Origin: Ignavibacteriales bacterium
GTDB taxonomy: Bacteria; Bacteroidota; Ignavibacteria; T3Sed10-11
Direction: 5' to 3'
Assembly (NCBI GenBank): GCA_003567775.1
Contig: PWYR01000102.1
Span: forward strand, 1 to 48,454
DNA: 48,454 nt
Made by a program: the position numbers and the translations under genes
Notes under the pieces: model-generated
Databases searched by the model: none
The model's input: only the letters and a program-made list of their open reading frames with translations
What the model was told of the DNA's origin: nothing
Shown here: in pieces, positions 15,252 through 24,271 of the stretch
Layout: each line of letters starts with the position of its first letter
How positions within the stretch are numbered: position 1 is the stretch's first letter

Positions 15252-16658
15252 ATGCCTGTTATCGGTGAAAATATAGCTGCAGTTGCGAAAACGATTGAGA
15301 ATGACAACGGATCGCTTCGTGACGCCGAATTTCCTTCTGCTTCGATCGATACGCGGTCGATGCAGGATGGGGCGGTTTTTTTTGCTATTCGCGGTGAACA
15401 ACGCGACGGACACGAATTTGTGACGGACGCTGCAAAGCGGGCAGGTGCAGTCGTTATCGAGGATCAATGGTGGCGCGAGAATGGCTCGAAGAAAAAAACG
15501 GGAATTCAATGTCCGGTCGCGATTGTAGACGATACGGTTAAAGCGCTGGGCGATCTTGCGCGTATACATAGAAGAAAGTTTTCAATACCGGTGCTTGCTA
15601 TTACCGGCACAAGCGGAAAGACTACCACGAAAGATATGATCGTGCAGGTGCTTGAGAAGAAATTTGCGGTTCACCGAACACGCGGTAATTTCAATAATCA
15701 TCTCGGATTACCGTTAACAATTCTCGACATGAAAAATTCCGATGAGGTATCGGTAGTCGAGATAGGAATGAATCATCCTGGTGAGATAGAATATCTCTGT
15801 TCTATTGCAGAACCGACGCACGGTCTTGTGACTAATGTCGGTAGAGGGCATCTTGAGTTTTTTAATTCGATGGAAGATGTTGCACGTGAAAAGGGAATGC
15901 TGTTTCGCTGGATTGAAATAGCTTCCGAGCGGGTAGCATTTGTCAATGTCGAAGATGAGAGAATCGTCAATCAGGCAAAAATATTGCCCAATGTTGTGCG
16001 GTTTGGCTTTGATAAAACCGACGTCGATATTTCGGCGTCGATTGTTACGACCGACGATTCCGGGCGAAGTATGTTTAGTTTTCGGAGACGCAATAGTTCT
16101 GAAATATATACATTGCGGCTTCCGATTGCGGGTGTCCATCAGGTTAGCAACGCGCTCGCTGCCGTGGCTGTCGGTTTGCATTTCGGTGTTTCCGCCGGTA
16201 TGGTCTGCAATGCATTGAAAAATTTTACTCCGCCGGCGAAGAGGAATGTGATTAAAAAAGTAGATGGCATAACAATCGTCGATGATACGTATAATGCCAA
16301 TCCCGATTCTATGCGGGCGGCTTTGAAGATGTTTCATTCGATGAAAATAAACGGAAAGAAAATTCTGGTTCTTGCAGACATGCTTGAGCTGGGTAAACAA
16401 AGCGGAGAGGAACATGGTCGAATCGGGTTATTGATACCCGATATGGGGTTTGAATACGTTTTTACTGTCGGCAAGGAATCGCAGGCATTGTATGAAGCAT
16501 CTGCGGTACCCTTCGGCGGTCATTATGATGATAAGCAAAAGCTTGTACAGAGTCTGATGGAAGTCGTTGAAGATGGAGATGCGATTCTTGTAAAAGGTTC
16601 TCGCGGAATGAAAATGGAGGAAATAATTCAATTGATCGAAAACAGGTTGAGTGAATAA
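15252..16658 (+). CDS. murF: UDP-MurNAc-tripeptide D-alanyl-D-alanine ligase MurF
   Basis: 468 residues. Adds the D-Ala-D-Ala dipeptide to complete the UDP-MurNAc-pentapeptide. N-terminal domain with S-I-D-T-R near 31 and A-I-R-G-E-Q-R-D-G-H near 45; ATP loop G-T-S-G-K-T-T-T at 119-126; E-I-G-M-N-H-P-G-E-I near 173; N-A-L-A-A-V-A-V near 297; D-D-T-Y-N-A-N-P-D-S near 338; V-K-G-S-R-G-M-K-M near 448. All domains present. The stop and the mraY start share a base (TAATG). No ribosome site is visible ahead of the ATG, so expression is probably coupled to murE, 6 bp upstream. No ddl gene for making the dipeptide lies in this cluster. Confidence 0.97.
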   Translation: MPVIGENIAAVAKTIENDNGSLRDAEFPSASIDTRSMQDGAVFFAIRGEQRDGHEFVTDAAKRAGAVVIEDQWWRENGSKKKTGIQCPVAIVDDTVKALGDLARIHRRKFSIPVLAITGTSGKTTTKDMIVQVLEKKFAVHRTRGNFNNHLGLPLTILDMKNSDEVSVVEIGMNHPGEIEYLCSIAEPTHGLVTNVGRGHLEFFNSMEDVAREKGMLFRWIEIASERVAFVNVEDERIVNQAKILPNVVRFGFDKTDVDISASIVTTDDSGRSMFSFRRRNSSEIYTLRLPIAGVHQVSNALAAVAVGLHFGVSAGMVCNALKNFTPPAKRNVIKKVDGITIVDDTYNANPDSMRAALKMFHSMKINGKKILVLADMLELGKQSGEEHGRIGLLIPDMGFEYVFTVGKESQALYEASAVPFGGHYDDKQKLVQSLMEVVEDGDAILVKGSRGMKMEEIIQLIENRLSE

Positions 16659-17782
16659 TGCTCTATCATTTAATCGATTATATCGATACGCTTTACGATC
16701 CGCCGGGTTTCGGTATGTTTCAGTTTATTACATTCCGGGCTGCCCTTGCAGCGATAACGGCGCTGATTGTAAGCTTCTGGTTCGGTCCAAAGATAATTAA
16801 GATGTTGCGTGCAAAGCAAGTAGGCGAGCTGGCGAAGTATGAAGCCCCGGAACGACATTTGAAAAAAGCGGGTACGCCGACAATGGGCGGATTGATCATC
16901 CTGCTCGCAATTCTTGCACCGACGGTATTGTGGGGCGACCTTCGTAATACGTATGTACAATTGATTATTTTTGTTACCGTATGGCTCGGAGCAGTCGGGT
17001 TCATGGATGATTATCTGAAGGTTGTAAAGAAAAAGCCGAAGGGATTGATCGGCCGGTATAAAATCATCGGACAGATCCTTATCGGATTGATTATCGGTTG
17101 TATTATTTATTTTTTTCCGCACTGGATCGACAGAGACCTGTGGATGTTAAAATCGTCAACGACCGTCCCTTTCTTTAAGGATCTGGAGTTTGATCTGGGA
17201 TTTTTTTATATCCCGATGGTAATATTTATAATCACCGCAACCTCCAATGCAGTTAATCTGACCGACGGTCTGGATGGGTTAGCCATCGGTTTGGTGGGAA
17301 TCGTAGGGCTAACCCTTGCGGTGATTGCGTATATATCCGGGAATAGTGAGTTTAGTTCGTATCTGACTATCCCGTATCTTCGCGGTAACGGTGAACTTGC
17401 CGTTTTTCTTGCAGCGCTTGTCGGTGCGTCGCTGGGTTTTTTATGGTATAACGCACACCCGGCGCAGGTGTTTATGGGCGATACGGGGTCGCTTGCTTTA
17501 GGCGGCGCGCTCGGTGCGGTATGTGTCTTAATTAAAAAAGAATTGTTGCTGCCGACGCTCGGCGGTATATTTCTGGCTGAAGCATTGTCGGTGATTATTC
17601 AGCGCGGGTATTTTAAATATACGAAGAAAAAATACGGTGAGGGGAAACGGGTGTTTCTTATGGCGCCGATCCATCATCATTTTGAAATGCAAGGATTGCC
17701 CGAATCGAAAATCGTGATGCGTTTTTATATCGTTGCAATCATTTTGATGATCCTGAGTCTGGCAACATTTAAGGTGAGATAG
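16658..17782 (+). CDS. mraY: Phospho-N-acetylmuramoyl-pentapeptide transferase MraY
   Basis: 374 residues, about ten membrane segments. Transfers phospho-MurNAc-pentapeptide to undecaprenyl phosphate to give lipid I on the inner face of the cytoplasmic membrane. Signatures: G-T-P-T-M-G-G near 72, G-F-M-D-D-Y-L-K near 115 (catalytic Asp pair), N-L-T-D-G-L-D-G near 200, F-M-G-D-T-G-S-L near 274 and the H-H-H of A-P-I-H-H-H-F-E near 338. The N-terminus (L-Y-H-L-I-D-Y) is typical. It overlaps murF by one base, and murD follows 3 bp after its stop. Confidence 0.98.
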   Translation: MLYHLIDYIDTLYDPPGFGMFQFITFRAALAAITALIVSFWFGPKIIKMLRAKQVGELAKYEAPERHLKKAGTPTMGGLIILLAILAPTVLWGDLRNTYVQLIIFVTVWLGAVGFMDDYLKVVKKKPKGLIGRYKIIGQILIGLIIGCIIYFFPHWIDRDLWMLKSSTTVPFFKDLEFDLGFFYIPMVIFIITATSNAVNLTDGLDGLAIGLVGIVGLTLAVIAYISGNSEFSSYLTIPYLRGNGELAVFLAALVGASLGFLWYNAHPAQVFMGDTGSLALGGALGAVCVLIKKELLLPTLGGIFLAEALSVIIQRGYFKYTKKKYGEGKRVFLMAPIHHHFEMQGLPESKIVMRFYIVAIILMILSLATFKVR

Positions 17783-17785
17783 TAC

Positions 17786-19183
17786 ATGGTTGGTGAAAAA
17801 AACATAACGAAATCGATTCATCATCGCGATTTCCGCGACATGCCGGTCACCGTGATCGGCGCGGCGCGGAGCGGTATCGGGGTTGCCAAGCTGCTTGCTT
17901 CGGTTGGCGCGCGTGTGTTCGTGAGCGACAGCGGGGAGGCGGCAAAATTAAAACAATATACCGATGAGCTGGAGCGGTTTACTATACCGTATGAAACCGG
18001 CAAACACAGTGATCAAGCATACGACGCCGAGTTGGTAGTTGTCAGTCCCGGTGTACCGTCGGATGCGCCGGTCGTGCGTCAGGCCCGGGAGCGTGGAATA
18101 ACAGTCGTAAGTGAACTCGAGGTGGCGTCGTGGTTTTGTCGTGTGCCGATCATTGCCGTGACCGGTACAAACGGCAAAACGACTACGACAACGTTGATCG
18201 GCCGGATGTTGCACGATGCAGGACGCTTGCACATAGTAGCCGGTAATATCGGCGATGCATTTTCAAATCATGCGGCGCAGTTGAACAGCAACAGTCTCGC
18301 GGTGGTTGAAGTCAGCAGCTTTCAGCTCGATCATATCGAGCGATTTAAGCCAAAGGTTTCGATCGTTTTAAATATAACACCCGATCATCTAAACCGTTAC
18401 GGCGATTCAATGGAACGTTATGTGTCGTCGAAAAGCCGTGTATTTATGAATCAGGATCAGGACGAGGTGTTGATCTATAACGCGGATGATACCGTTGTTG
18501 CCGATCTGGTTAAAACGGCGCGTCCGCGTACGTTCGGGTTCAGCGTCGAACGCACACTTGACGAGGGTGCGTATCTTGAAAACGAATCTTTGATCATTCA
18601 TATCGGCGGTAAAAAACATACTGTTGTACGGCGAAATGAAATGTTATTACCCGGTTCACATAACGTTGCAAATGCACTCGCGGCGATGCTTGCAGTGTCG
18701 GTATTCGGGGTCGGGATAGAGACGTTGAAACATACATTATCGACATTCCGGGGAGTTGAACACCGGCTTGAATACATACGCGAGATCGACGGCGTACAAT
18801 TTGTTAACGATTCAAAGGCAACAAACGTGGAATCGACGCGGCATGCACTACGAAGTTTTAACGTTCCACTTGTTTTATTATTGGGCGGGAGAGATAAAGG
18901 AAACGATTACACACGGATTGATGATCTTGTTCGAAAGCATGTAAAAGCAATCGTCGCAATCGGCGAGTCGGCGGAAAAAATCGAAAAGCATTTTACGAAA
19001 ACAGTAAAGGTGGTGCGCGCCGGATCAATGGCTGAAGCAATCGGTCAATCGCTGCGGTTTGCGGGCAAGGGAGATACCGTACTGCTATCTCCTGCCTGCG
19101 CCAGTTTCGATTGGTTTACCAGTTACGAACACCGCGGCAGGGTATTCAAGGATATAGTGAATGGAATAGCTGATAAGAGATGA
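17786..19183 (+). CDS. murD: UDP-MurNAc-L-alanine:D-glutamate ligase MurD
   Basis: 465 residues. Adds D-Glu to UDP-MurNAc-L-Ala. The N-terminal UDP-binding loop (V-I-G-A-A-R-S-G-I-G) is at 23-32, the ATP loop G-T-N-G-K-T-T-T at 127-134, E-V-S-S-F-Q-L near 173, N-I-T-P-D-H-L-N-R near 199, V-E-H-R-L-E near 324, D-S-K-A-T-N near 344, and L-S-P-A-C-A-S-F-D near 435. About 18 extra residues precede the conserved start, so Met19 (17840) is an alternative initiation site. The stop overlaps the ftsW start (ATGA). Confidence 0.97.
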   Translation: MVGEKNITKSIHHRDFRDMPVTVIGAARSGIGVAKLLASVGARVFVSDSGEAAKLKQYTDELERFTIPYETGKHSDQAYDAELVVVSPGVPSDAPVVRQARERGITVVSELEVASWFCRVPIIAVTGTNGKTTTTTLIGRMLHDAGRLHIVAGNIGDAFSNHAAQLNSNSLAVVEVSSFQLDHIERFKPKVSIVLNITPDHLNRYGDSMERYVSSKSRVFMNQDQDEVLIYNADDTVVADLVKTARPRTFGFSVERTLDEGAYLENESLIIHIGGKKHTVVRRNEMLLPGSHNVANALAAMLAVSVFGVGIETLKHTLSTFRGVEHRLEYIREIDGVQFVNDSKATNVESTRHALRSFNVPLVLLLGGRDKGNDYTRIDDLVRKHVKAIVAIGESAEKIEKHFTKTVKVVRAGSMAEAIGQSLRFAGKGDTVLLSPACASFDWFTSYEHRGRVFKDIVNGIADKR

Positions 19184-20328
19184 GAAAACAACGCAACCAT
19201 ATTGACATACTGGTGTTAATTGTAGTGCTGATACTTATGGTGCTGAGTCTCGGTGCGGTTTACAGCGCAAGTTCGTCATGGTCGCTCGAACGAACCGGTA
19301 ATCCGAATACACTGATGACAAATCATGTAGTAAGCGTATTGGTTGGAATTATGGTGTTATTCGTTTTTTTGAACATACCCTATCGCGTATATAAGAAACT
19401 CAGTAAACCCGGAATTATTCTTGTTCTGGGTGCACTTGTTGCAACACTGTTTTTCGGGAATGAAATTAAAGGCGCAACCAGGTGGATTCAAATCGGATCC
19501 TTTAATTTCCAGCCGTCGGAATTGGCAAAGGTCGCCTTATTAGTTCATATCTGTGTATTGATCGAACGTAAAAAATCATATCTCCACGATTGGCGGCGAA
19601 CATTTCTTCCGATCTCGTTGTGGATCGGGAGTGTTGCCGTACTGATTATGCTTCAGCCGAATTTCAGTATGGCAGTAATGATTATAACATTGAGTATTGT
19701 TGTATTATTTCTCGGGCGGGTACCGGTGCGGCAACTTGCTGTGGGCGCCGTACTTGCACTGCCGGTAGTGTTGGTTTACTTTGTCATGGCGCCGTATCGT
19801 TTGCAGCGTATTGTCGGTTTTTTGGATTCCGATAGCGGAGTCTCCGGCGTCACATATCAAATGTCGCAGGGGATATTAGCGTTCGGAAGAGGTGGAATTC
19901 TCGGTGTTGGCCCGGGGGCAAGCAAGCAACGAGATTTCTTTTTACCGGAGTCCCACGGCGATTATGTTTTTGCGATATTCGGTGAAGAGTGGGGATTCAT
20001 CGGCGCAGCAATTGTGATACTAATATTTTTGATCATTTTTCTTCGTGGTTTCAGAATTGCACTTACTGTTGAAGATAATTTCGGCAAGCTTTTGGCAGGT
20101 GCGATGACGTTGGTAATTTCGAGCTATGCAATAATAAATAGTTTAGTAACGACAGGATTATTACCGACGACGGGATTACCGATGCCGTTTTTAAGTTACG
20201 GCGGCACGGCTATGATTGCAAATGCAGCGGCAATCGGGATATTGCTGAATATTTCATCATATACAAACTTGCGCCCGAAAAAAGAAAGCGCGGGAACGGC
20301 TGCGCTTCAACTTAACCGGGTGCAGTGA
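19180..20328 (+). CDS. ftsW: Septal peptidoglycan glycosyltransferase FtsW (SEDS family)
   Basis: 382 residues with about ten membrane segments. Polymerises lipid II at the septum together with FtsI. SEDS signatures: V-Y-S-A-S-S near 26, G-A-T-R-W-I near 103 followed by F-Q-P-S-E-L-A-K near 113, S-Q-G-I-L-A-F-G-R-G-G near 229, then L-P-E-S-H-G-D-Y-V-F-A near 253 and the conserved loop P-M-P-F-L-S-Y-G-G near 335. The position between murD and murG fits FtsW rather than RodA. It overlaps murD by 4 bp and ends 1 bp before murG. Confidence 0.96.
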   Translation: MRKQRNHIDILVLIVVLILMVLSLGAVYSASSSWSLERTGNPNTLMTNHVVSVLVGIMVLFVFLNIPYRVYKKLSKPGIILVLGALVATLFFGNEIKGATRWIQIGSFNFQPSELAKVALLVHICVLIERKKSYLHDWRRTFLPISLWIGSVAVLIMLQPNFSMAVMIITLSIVVLFLGRVPVRQLAVGAVLALPVVLVYFVMAPYRLQRIVGFLDSDSGVSGVTYQMSQGILAFGRGGILGVGPGASKQRDFFLPESHGDYVFAIFGEEWGFIGAAIVILIFLIIFLRGFRIALTVEDNFGKLLAGAMTLVISSYAIINSLVTTGLLPTTGLPMPFLSYGGTAMIANAAAIGILLNISSYTNLRPKKESAGTAALQLNRVQ

Positions 20329-20329
20329 T

Positions 20330-21433
20330 ATGAAGGAGCTGCGGATTATTATTGCCGGAGGCGGCACCGGCGGTCATGTATTTCCGGCGATTGCAATTGC
20401 CGAGGAGATAAAAAAGAGTAAACCCGATGCGGAGATACTCTTCATCGGGACAAGGAAAAAAATTGAATCGCGGGTGATCCCGCAAAAAGGATATCGCTTC
20501 CGTCCGATATGGATAAGCGGATGGAGCAGAAAAATACGCTGGGAATCGATACTGTTTCCAATAAAGGTGATCGTTGCGATGTTACAATCGTATGCAATAT
20601 TGAAAAATTTTAAACCCGACGTGGTGGTCGGAACCGGCGGGTATGTATGCGGACCGGTGGTGAGAACGGCATCGTATCTGGGGATACCGACGGTAATACA
20701 GGAACAGAATAGCTATCCCGGCGTCACAACGCGAATGCTTGCATCGAAAGCAAGTTGTGTACATATCACATTTGATGAAACGCGGAAATATTTAAAGCAC
20801 ACCGATAATGTATTTACATCGGGTAATCCGACCCGAAGCGAGCTTGATTCGGTGATGCGCGAAACAGCATTACAAAAGTTTAATTTCGATCCGTCGAAAC
20901 CCGTTGTGTTGGCATTCGGAGGCAGTCAGGGTGCAGCAACGATCAATAATGCAATTACCGGTTCGATGGAGGTATTTGATGATCATAATGTACAATTAAT
21001 ATGGGTGACCGGTGATTTGATGTACGACGGTATAAAGCAAAAGATCGAAGAACGGAAAGACCGGATCATAGTTCCGTTTATGGACGATATGGCTTCGGCT
21101 TATGCAGCGGCGACGCTTGCAGTTTGCCGTGCAGGTGCAACCACAATTGCCGAGCTTACAAGAATAGGTCTTCCGTCAATACTTGTGCCGTACCCGCATG
21201 CGGCGGCAAATCACCAGGAGTTCAACGCGCGTACATTGGCGGATCACGGTGCTGCGAGAATGATACGCAATGCCGAATTAATGCGTGAACTTCCCGGTGT
21301 ATTGACCGAATTGTTCGACGCGCCCGATACGCTTGCAGCGATGAGAGATAAAGCGAAATCATTAGGCAAACCCGAAGCGGGAAAAATAATTGCCGGTTCA
21401 ATAATTGAAGCAGCAGAAAGAAAAACACAATGA
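20330..21433 (+). CDS. murG: UDP-GlcNAc:lipid I N-acetylglucosaminyltransferase MurG
   Basis: 367 residues, GT28 family. Converts lipid I to lipid II on the inner membrane surface. The donor/acceptor loop G-G-G-T-G-G-H-V-F-P is at 10-19; G-T-G-G-Y-V near 100; Q-E-Q-N-S-Y-P-G near 125; F-G-G-S-Q-G-A near 200; the GT28 UDP-GlcNAc site C-R-A-G-A-T-T-I-A-E-L near 267 and P-Y-P-H-A-A-A-N-H-Q near 288. Full length. Its last 4 bases overlap the following membrane-protein gene. Confidence 0.97.
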   Translation: MKELRIIIAGGGTGGHVFPAIAIAEEIKKSKPDAEILFIGTRKKIESRVIPQKGYRFRPIWISGWSRKIRWESILFPIKVIVAMLQSYAILKNFKPDVVVGTGGYVCGPVVRTASYLGIPTVIQEQNSYPGVTTRMLASKASCVHITFDETRKYLKHTDNVFTSGNPTRSELDSVMRETALQKFNFDPSKPVVLAFGGSQGAATINNAITGSMEVFDDHNVQLIWVTGDLMYDGIKQKIEERKDRIIVPFMDDMASAYAAATLAVCRAGATTIAELTRIGLPSILVPYPHAAANHQEFNARTLADHGAARMIRNAELMRELPGVLTELFDAPDTLAAMRDKAKSLGKPEAGKIIAGSIIEAAERKTQ

Positions 21434-21921
21434 AAGTATTTCCGTACAAACTTGATTTTTATTATCAGCATGCAATTATGTATCTCATAACGCTTATCGT
21501 GTATATTATTATTCGGGGTACATTTGCAGATGAACGATTTGTATTTCTTTATCACGATCCGATCGTGATTATTATGCTGTTCTTCGTTCTTTTTGCTTTC
21601 TCGATGATCGTTCTAAACCGCATCAGGAACCGGCGGATCGTCATAGAGGATGACGCAATAAAATTCGTCAGCCGTTTTAAGGAATGGGTTCTGTCGGTTG
21701 ACGATGTTGAATGGATGCACATTACAAAAGAACGAAAAGTTGAAACGGCGGGTAAACTACAGGCGGTCATAATTAAACGAAGAGGCAGGAAGCGGCTCAT
21801 ACGAATACGCGTCGGACGGTATGAACAACCTGACGATTTTATGAACGCGATGAGGGATATATCAGAGCGCGTTCCGAAACGACCGAAGCGAACATTAACC
21901 GATAAATTAAAACGGCAATAG
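21430..21921 (+). CDS. Unrecognised membrane protein inserted between murG and murC
   Basis: 163 residues, not one of the standard dcw genes. Two membrane segments (about 15-31 and 44-61, starting F-Y-Y-Q-H-A-I-M-Y-L) are followed by a basic linker (R-I-R-N-R-R) and a compact domain of about 75 residues (70-145) with alternating strands: R-I-V-I-E-D-D-A-I-K-F-V, then a W-V-L-S-V-D-D-V-E-W turn, then two more strands and a helix, ending in a Lys/Arg-rich tail. The pattern of two helices plus a small beta domain resembles bacterial PH-like (YdbT/bPH) membrane proteins, which is inference from shape only. It overlaps murG by 4 bp (ATGA), so it is cotranslated with the cell-wall genes; its location argues for a role in lipid II synthesis or division. 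Confidence 0.8.
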   Translation: MKVFPYKLDFYYQHAIMYLITLIVYIIIRGTFADERFVFLYHDPIVIIMLFFVLFAFSMIVLNRIRNRRIVIEDDAIKFVSRFKEWVLSVDDVEWMHITKERKVETAGKLQAVIIKRRGRKRLIRIRVGRYEQPDDFMNAMRDISERVPKRPKRTLTDKLKRQ

Positions 21922-21941
21922 TATACAGCAAGCATAGATAG

Positions 21942-23321
21942 ATGTTTCATACAATACAAAAAATACATTTTGTGGGAATAGGCGGCATAGGCATGAGCGG
22001 GATCGCTGAGATTTTGCTCGATCAAAATTTTAAGATCTCCGGCTCCGATCGCCAGTTAAGTGATATTACAGAGCGCTTGCAAAAACTCGGTGCGGAGATT
22101 TATGAGGGGCATTCGACCGGAAATGTTAAAGACGATGTCGATGTACTGGTCTACTCTTCCGCCGTTACGCTTGACAACCCCGAAGTTGTCGAGGCAAACC
22201 GGCGCCGTCTTCCGGTTATCCGCCGTGCAGAAATGCTTGCTGAAGTTATGCGATTGAAATACGGTATCAGCATCGCGGGAACCCACGGCAAAACAACAAC
22301 CACCTCGCTGATAAGTTTGGTGCTGCTCGAAGGCAGTCTCGATCCGACCGTAATTGTCGGCGGAAAGTTAACGGGAATCGGCGGTACAAATGCGCGCCTC
22401 GGCAAGGGAGATTACATAGTAGTCGAAGCAGATGAATTCGACAGGTCGTTTTTATCGATCACACCGACGATTGCGGTATTGACCTCGCTCGAAGTCGATC
22501 ATCTTGATTCTTATAAGAATCTCGATGAAATAAAAGACGCCTTCGTACAGTTTGCAAATAAAGCGCCCTTTTATGGATTTGTATCGCTCTGTCTTGATGA
22601 GTCGAATTTGCAGAGTATTATGCCGCGCATTAATAAGCGGCTTGTAACGTACGGTTTAACGTCGCAAGCCGATCTCTATGCGTATGATATATCATTCAAT
22701 CAAATGCAGACTTCTTTCAAGATACGGTATGACGATAAGGAATTAGGTGCGGTAACGCTTCATATTCCCGGTTTACATAACGTGAAAAATGCGCTTGCTG
22801 CCCTGTCGGTAGGACTTGAACTCGACGTATCTTTCGAAGATGCAAAGCGAGGGCTTGAAAAGTTTTCGGGAGTGGCGCGACGCACCGAGATTACTTACCG
22901 GTCGGATGATTTCCTTGTTATTGACGATTATGCACATCATCCGACTGAAGTAAAAGTGACGCTTCACGGAATAAGACAGGCATGGCCCAAGCGACGCATC
23001 GTTTGTGTGTTTCAGCCGCATTTGTATTCCCGTACACGCGATCAGTATGAGGAGTTCGGGCGCGCTTTTTTTGACGCTGATGTTCTGATAGTGTCCGGAG
23101 TATATCCCGCGCGGGAAAAACCAATCGAAGGTATTGAAGGAAGTCTTATAGCGGAAACCGCTGAAGGATTTGGACATAGGCATGTCTGCTATGTACAAGA
23201 TAAACAAGAAATTCCCGCGACGCTGAGATCGGTTATGAAACAAGGTGATATCATAATGACGATGGGTGCGGGTGATATCTGGAAATACAATGAAGAGTTT
23301 GTACGCTCATTAAAGGATTAA
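21942..23321 (+). CDS. murC: UDP-N-acetylmuramate:L-alanine ligase MurC
   Basis: 459 residues. Adds L-Ala to UDP-MurNAc, the first amino acid of the stem peptide. UDP-binding start F-V-G-I-G-G-I-G-M-S-G at 10-20, G-S-D near 34, ATP loop G-T-H-G-K-T-T-T-T at 113-121, E-A-D-E-F-D-R-S-F near 164, D-H-L-D near 186, H-N-V-K-N-A-L-A near 281, D-D-Y-A-H-H-P-T-E-V near 327 and F-Q-P-H-L-Y-S-R-T near 352. Complete three-domain ligase. It follows the unknown membrane gene by 20 bp and precedes murB by 4 bp. Confidence 0.97.
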   Translation: MFHTIQKIHFVGIGGIGMSGIAEILLDQNFKISGSDRQLSDITERLQKLGAEIYEGHSTGNVKDDVDVLVYSSAVTLDNPEVVEANRRRLPVIRRAEMLAEVMRLKYGISIAGTHGKTTTTSLISLVLLEGSLDPTVIVGGKLTGIGGTNARLGKGDYIVVEADEFDRSFLSITPTIAVLTSLEVDHLDSYKNLDEIKDAFVQFANKAPFYGFVSLCLDESNLQSIMPRINKRLVTYGLTSQADLYAYDISFNQMQTSFKIRYDDKELGAVTLHIPGLHNVKNALAALSVGLELDVSFEDAKRGLEKFSGVARRTEITYRSDDFLVIDDYAHHPTEVKVTLHGIRQAWPKRRIVCVFQPHLYSRTRDQYEEFGRAFFDADVLIVSGVYPAREKPIEGIEGSLIAETAEGFGHRHVCYVQDKQEIPATLRSVMKQGDIIMTMGAGDIWKYNEEFVRSLKD

Positions 23322-23325
23322 CCTG

Positions 23326-24267
23326 ATGGTTTCATTAGAGGACTTGCAAAAAGTATTTCGTGGTGAAATTAAGATAAGCGAGCCATTATCGCACCATACG
23401 TGGATCAAGGTTGGCGGTCCTGCTGATTACTATCTTAAACCGTCCGATCGTGAAGACATCATTAATATTGTACGGTTTTTCGATGAATGTGAATTTCCAT
23501 ATTTGATTATTGGTCGTGGAAGTAATTTGCTTGTACACGATGACGGTTTTCGCGGAGCGATTATTAGTCTTGAAGATGTCTTGTCCAATATCCGGATAGA
23601 AGATGATACCGTCGTTGTCGATGCAGGTGTTTGGATATCAACCTTTGTCGATTTTTGTATTAAGCACGGCTATGCCGGGACGGAGATGCTTGCCGGAATA
23701 CCCGGTACAATCGGTGGAGCGGTGAGTATGAACGCAGGTGCATACGGCGGTGAAATATCGGATTATGTTGTGGAAGTAGAAATATTGCGCGATGCCAGGG
23801 TTGTAAAAGTGCAAAAGGAAGATGCCGGCTTTTCCTACAGGAAATCCGGTTTTAAAAACGATGTAGTTTTATCCGCGCGATTCCGTTTCCCGCAAAAGGA
23901 TAAGGAAGATTTGATGCGGGTGCGGCGGGAATTACTGATCAAGAGGAATGAAGCACAACCGGTTAATTTCCCCAATACCGGGAGTATTTTTAAAAATCCC
24001 GGGGGACATTTTGCCGCAAAAATGATCGAAAGTTGTGGTTTAAAGGGAAAACGAATTGGCGGAGCAATGATATCGGATCTGCACGCTAATTTCATTGTCA
24101 ATGTGGAGAATGCAACAGCAAAGGATGTCTTTGAGTTAATGGTTATGATGCGAAACGAAGTGTTTAAACGGTTTGGAATCCCGCTCGAAAACGAGGTGCA
24201 GTTAGTCGGATTCAGCCCGATAGAAACAAATTTGCTAACGAAATTACCGTCGGAGATAAACGAATAA
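23326..24267 (+). CDS. murB: UDP-N-acetylenolpyruvoylglucosamine reductase MurB
   Basis: 313 residues, FAD enzyme that reduces the MurA product to UDP-MurNAc with NADPH. Seen: H-T-W-I-K-V-G-G-P-A near 24, the FAD loop I-G-R-G-S-N-L-L-V near 65, A-G-I-P-G-T-I-G-G-A-V-S-M-N-A-G-A-Y near 122, Y-R-K-S-G-F near 171, the catalytic Ser in N-T-G-S-I-F-K-N-P near 216, and a C-terminal Glu in L-E-N-E-V-Q. The length and lack of the extra domain-3 insert fit type II MurB. The murC-murB-ftsQ order is common in this part of dcw clusters. Confidence 0.97.
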   Translation: MVSLEDLQKVFRGEIKISEPLSHHTWIKVGGPADYYLKPSDREDIINIVRFFDECEFPYLIIGRGSNLLVHDDGFRGAIISLEDVLSNIRIEDDTVVVDAGVWISTFVDFCIKHGYAGTEMLAGIPGTIGGAVSMNAGAYGGEISDYVVEVEILRDARVVKVQKEDAGFSYRKSGFKNDVVLSARFRFPQKDKEDLMRVRRELLIKRNEAQPVNFPNTGSIFKNPGGHFAAKMIESCGLKGKRIGGAMISDLHANFIVNVENATAKDVFELMVMMRNEVFKRFGIPLENEVQLVGFSPIETNLLTKLPSEINE

Positions 24268-24271
24268 AAAT

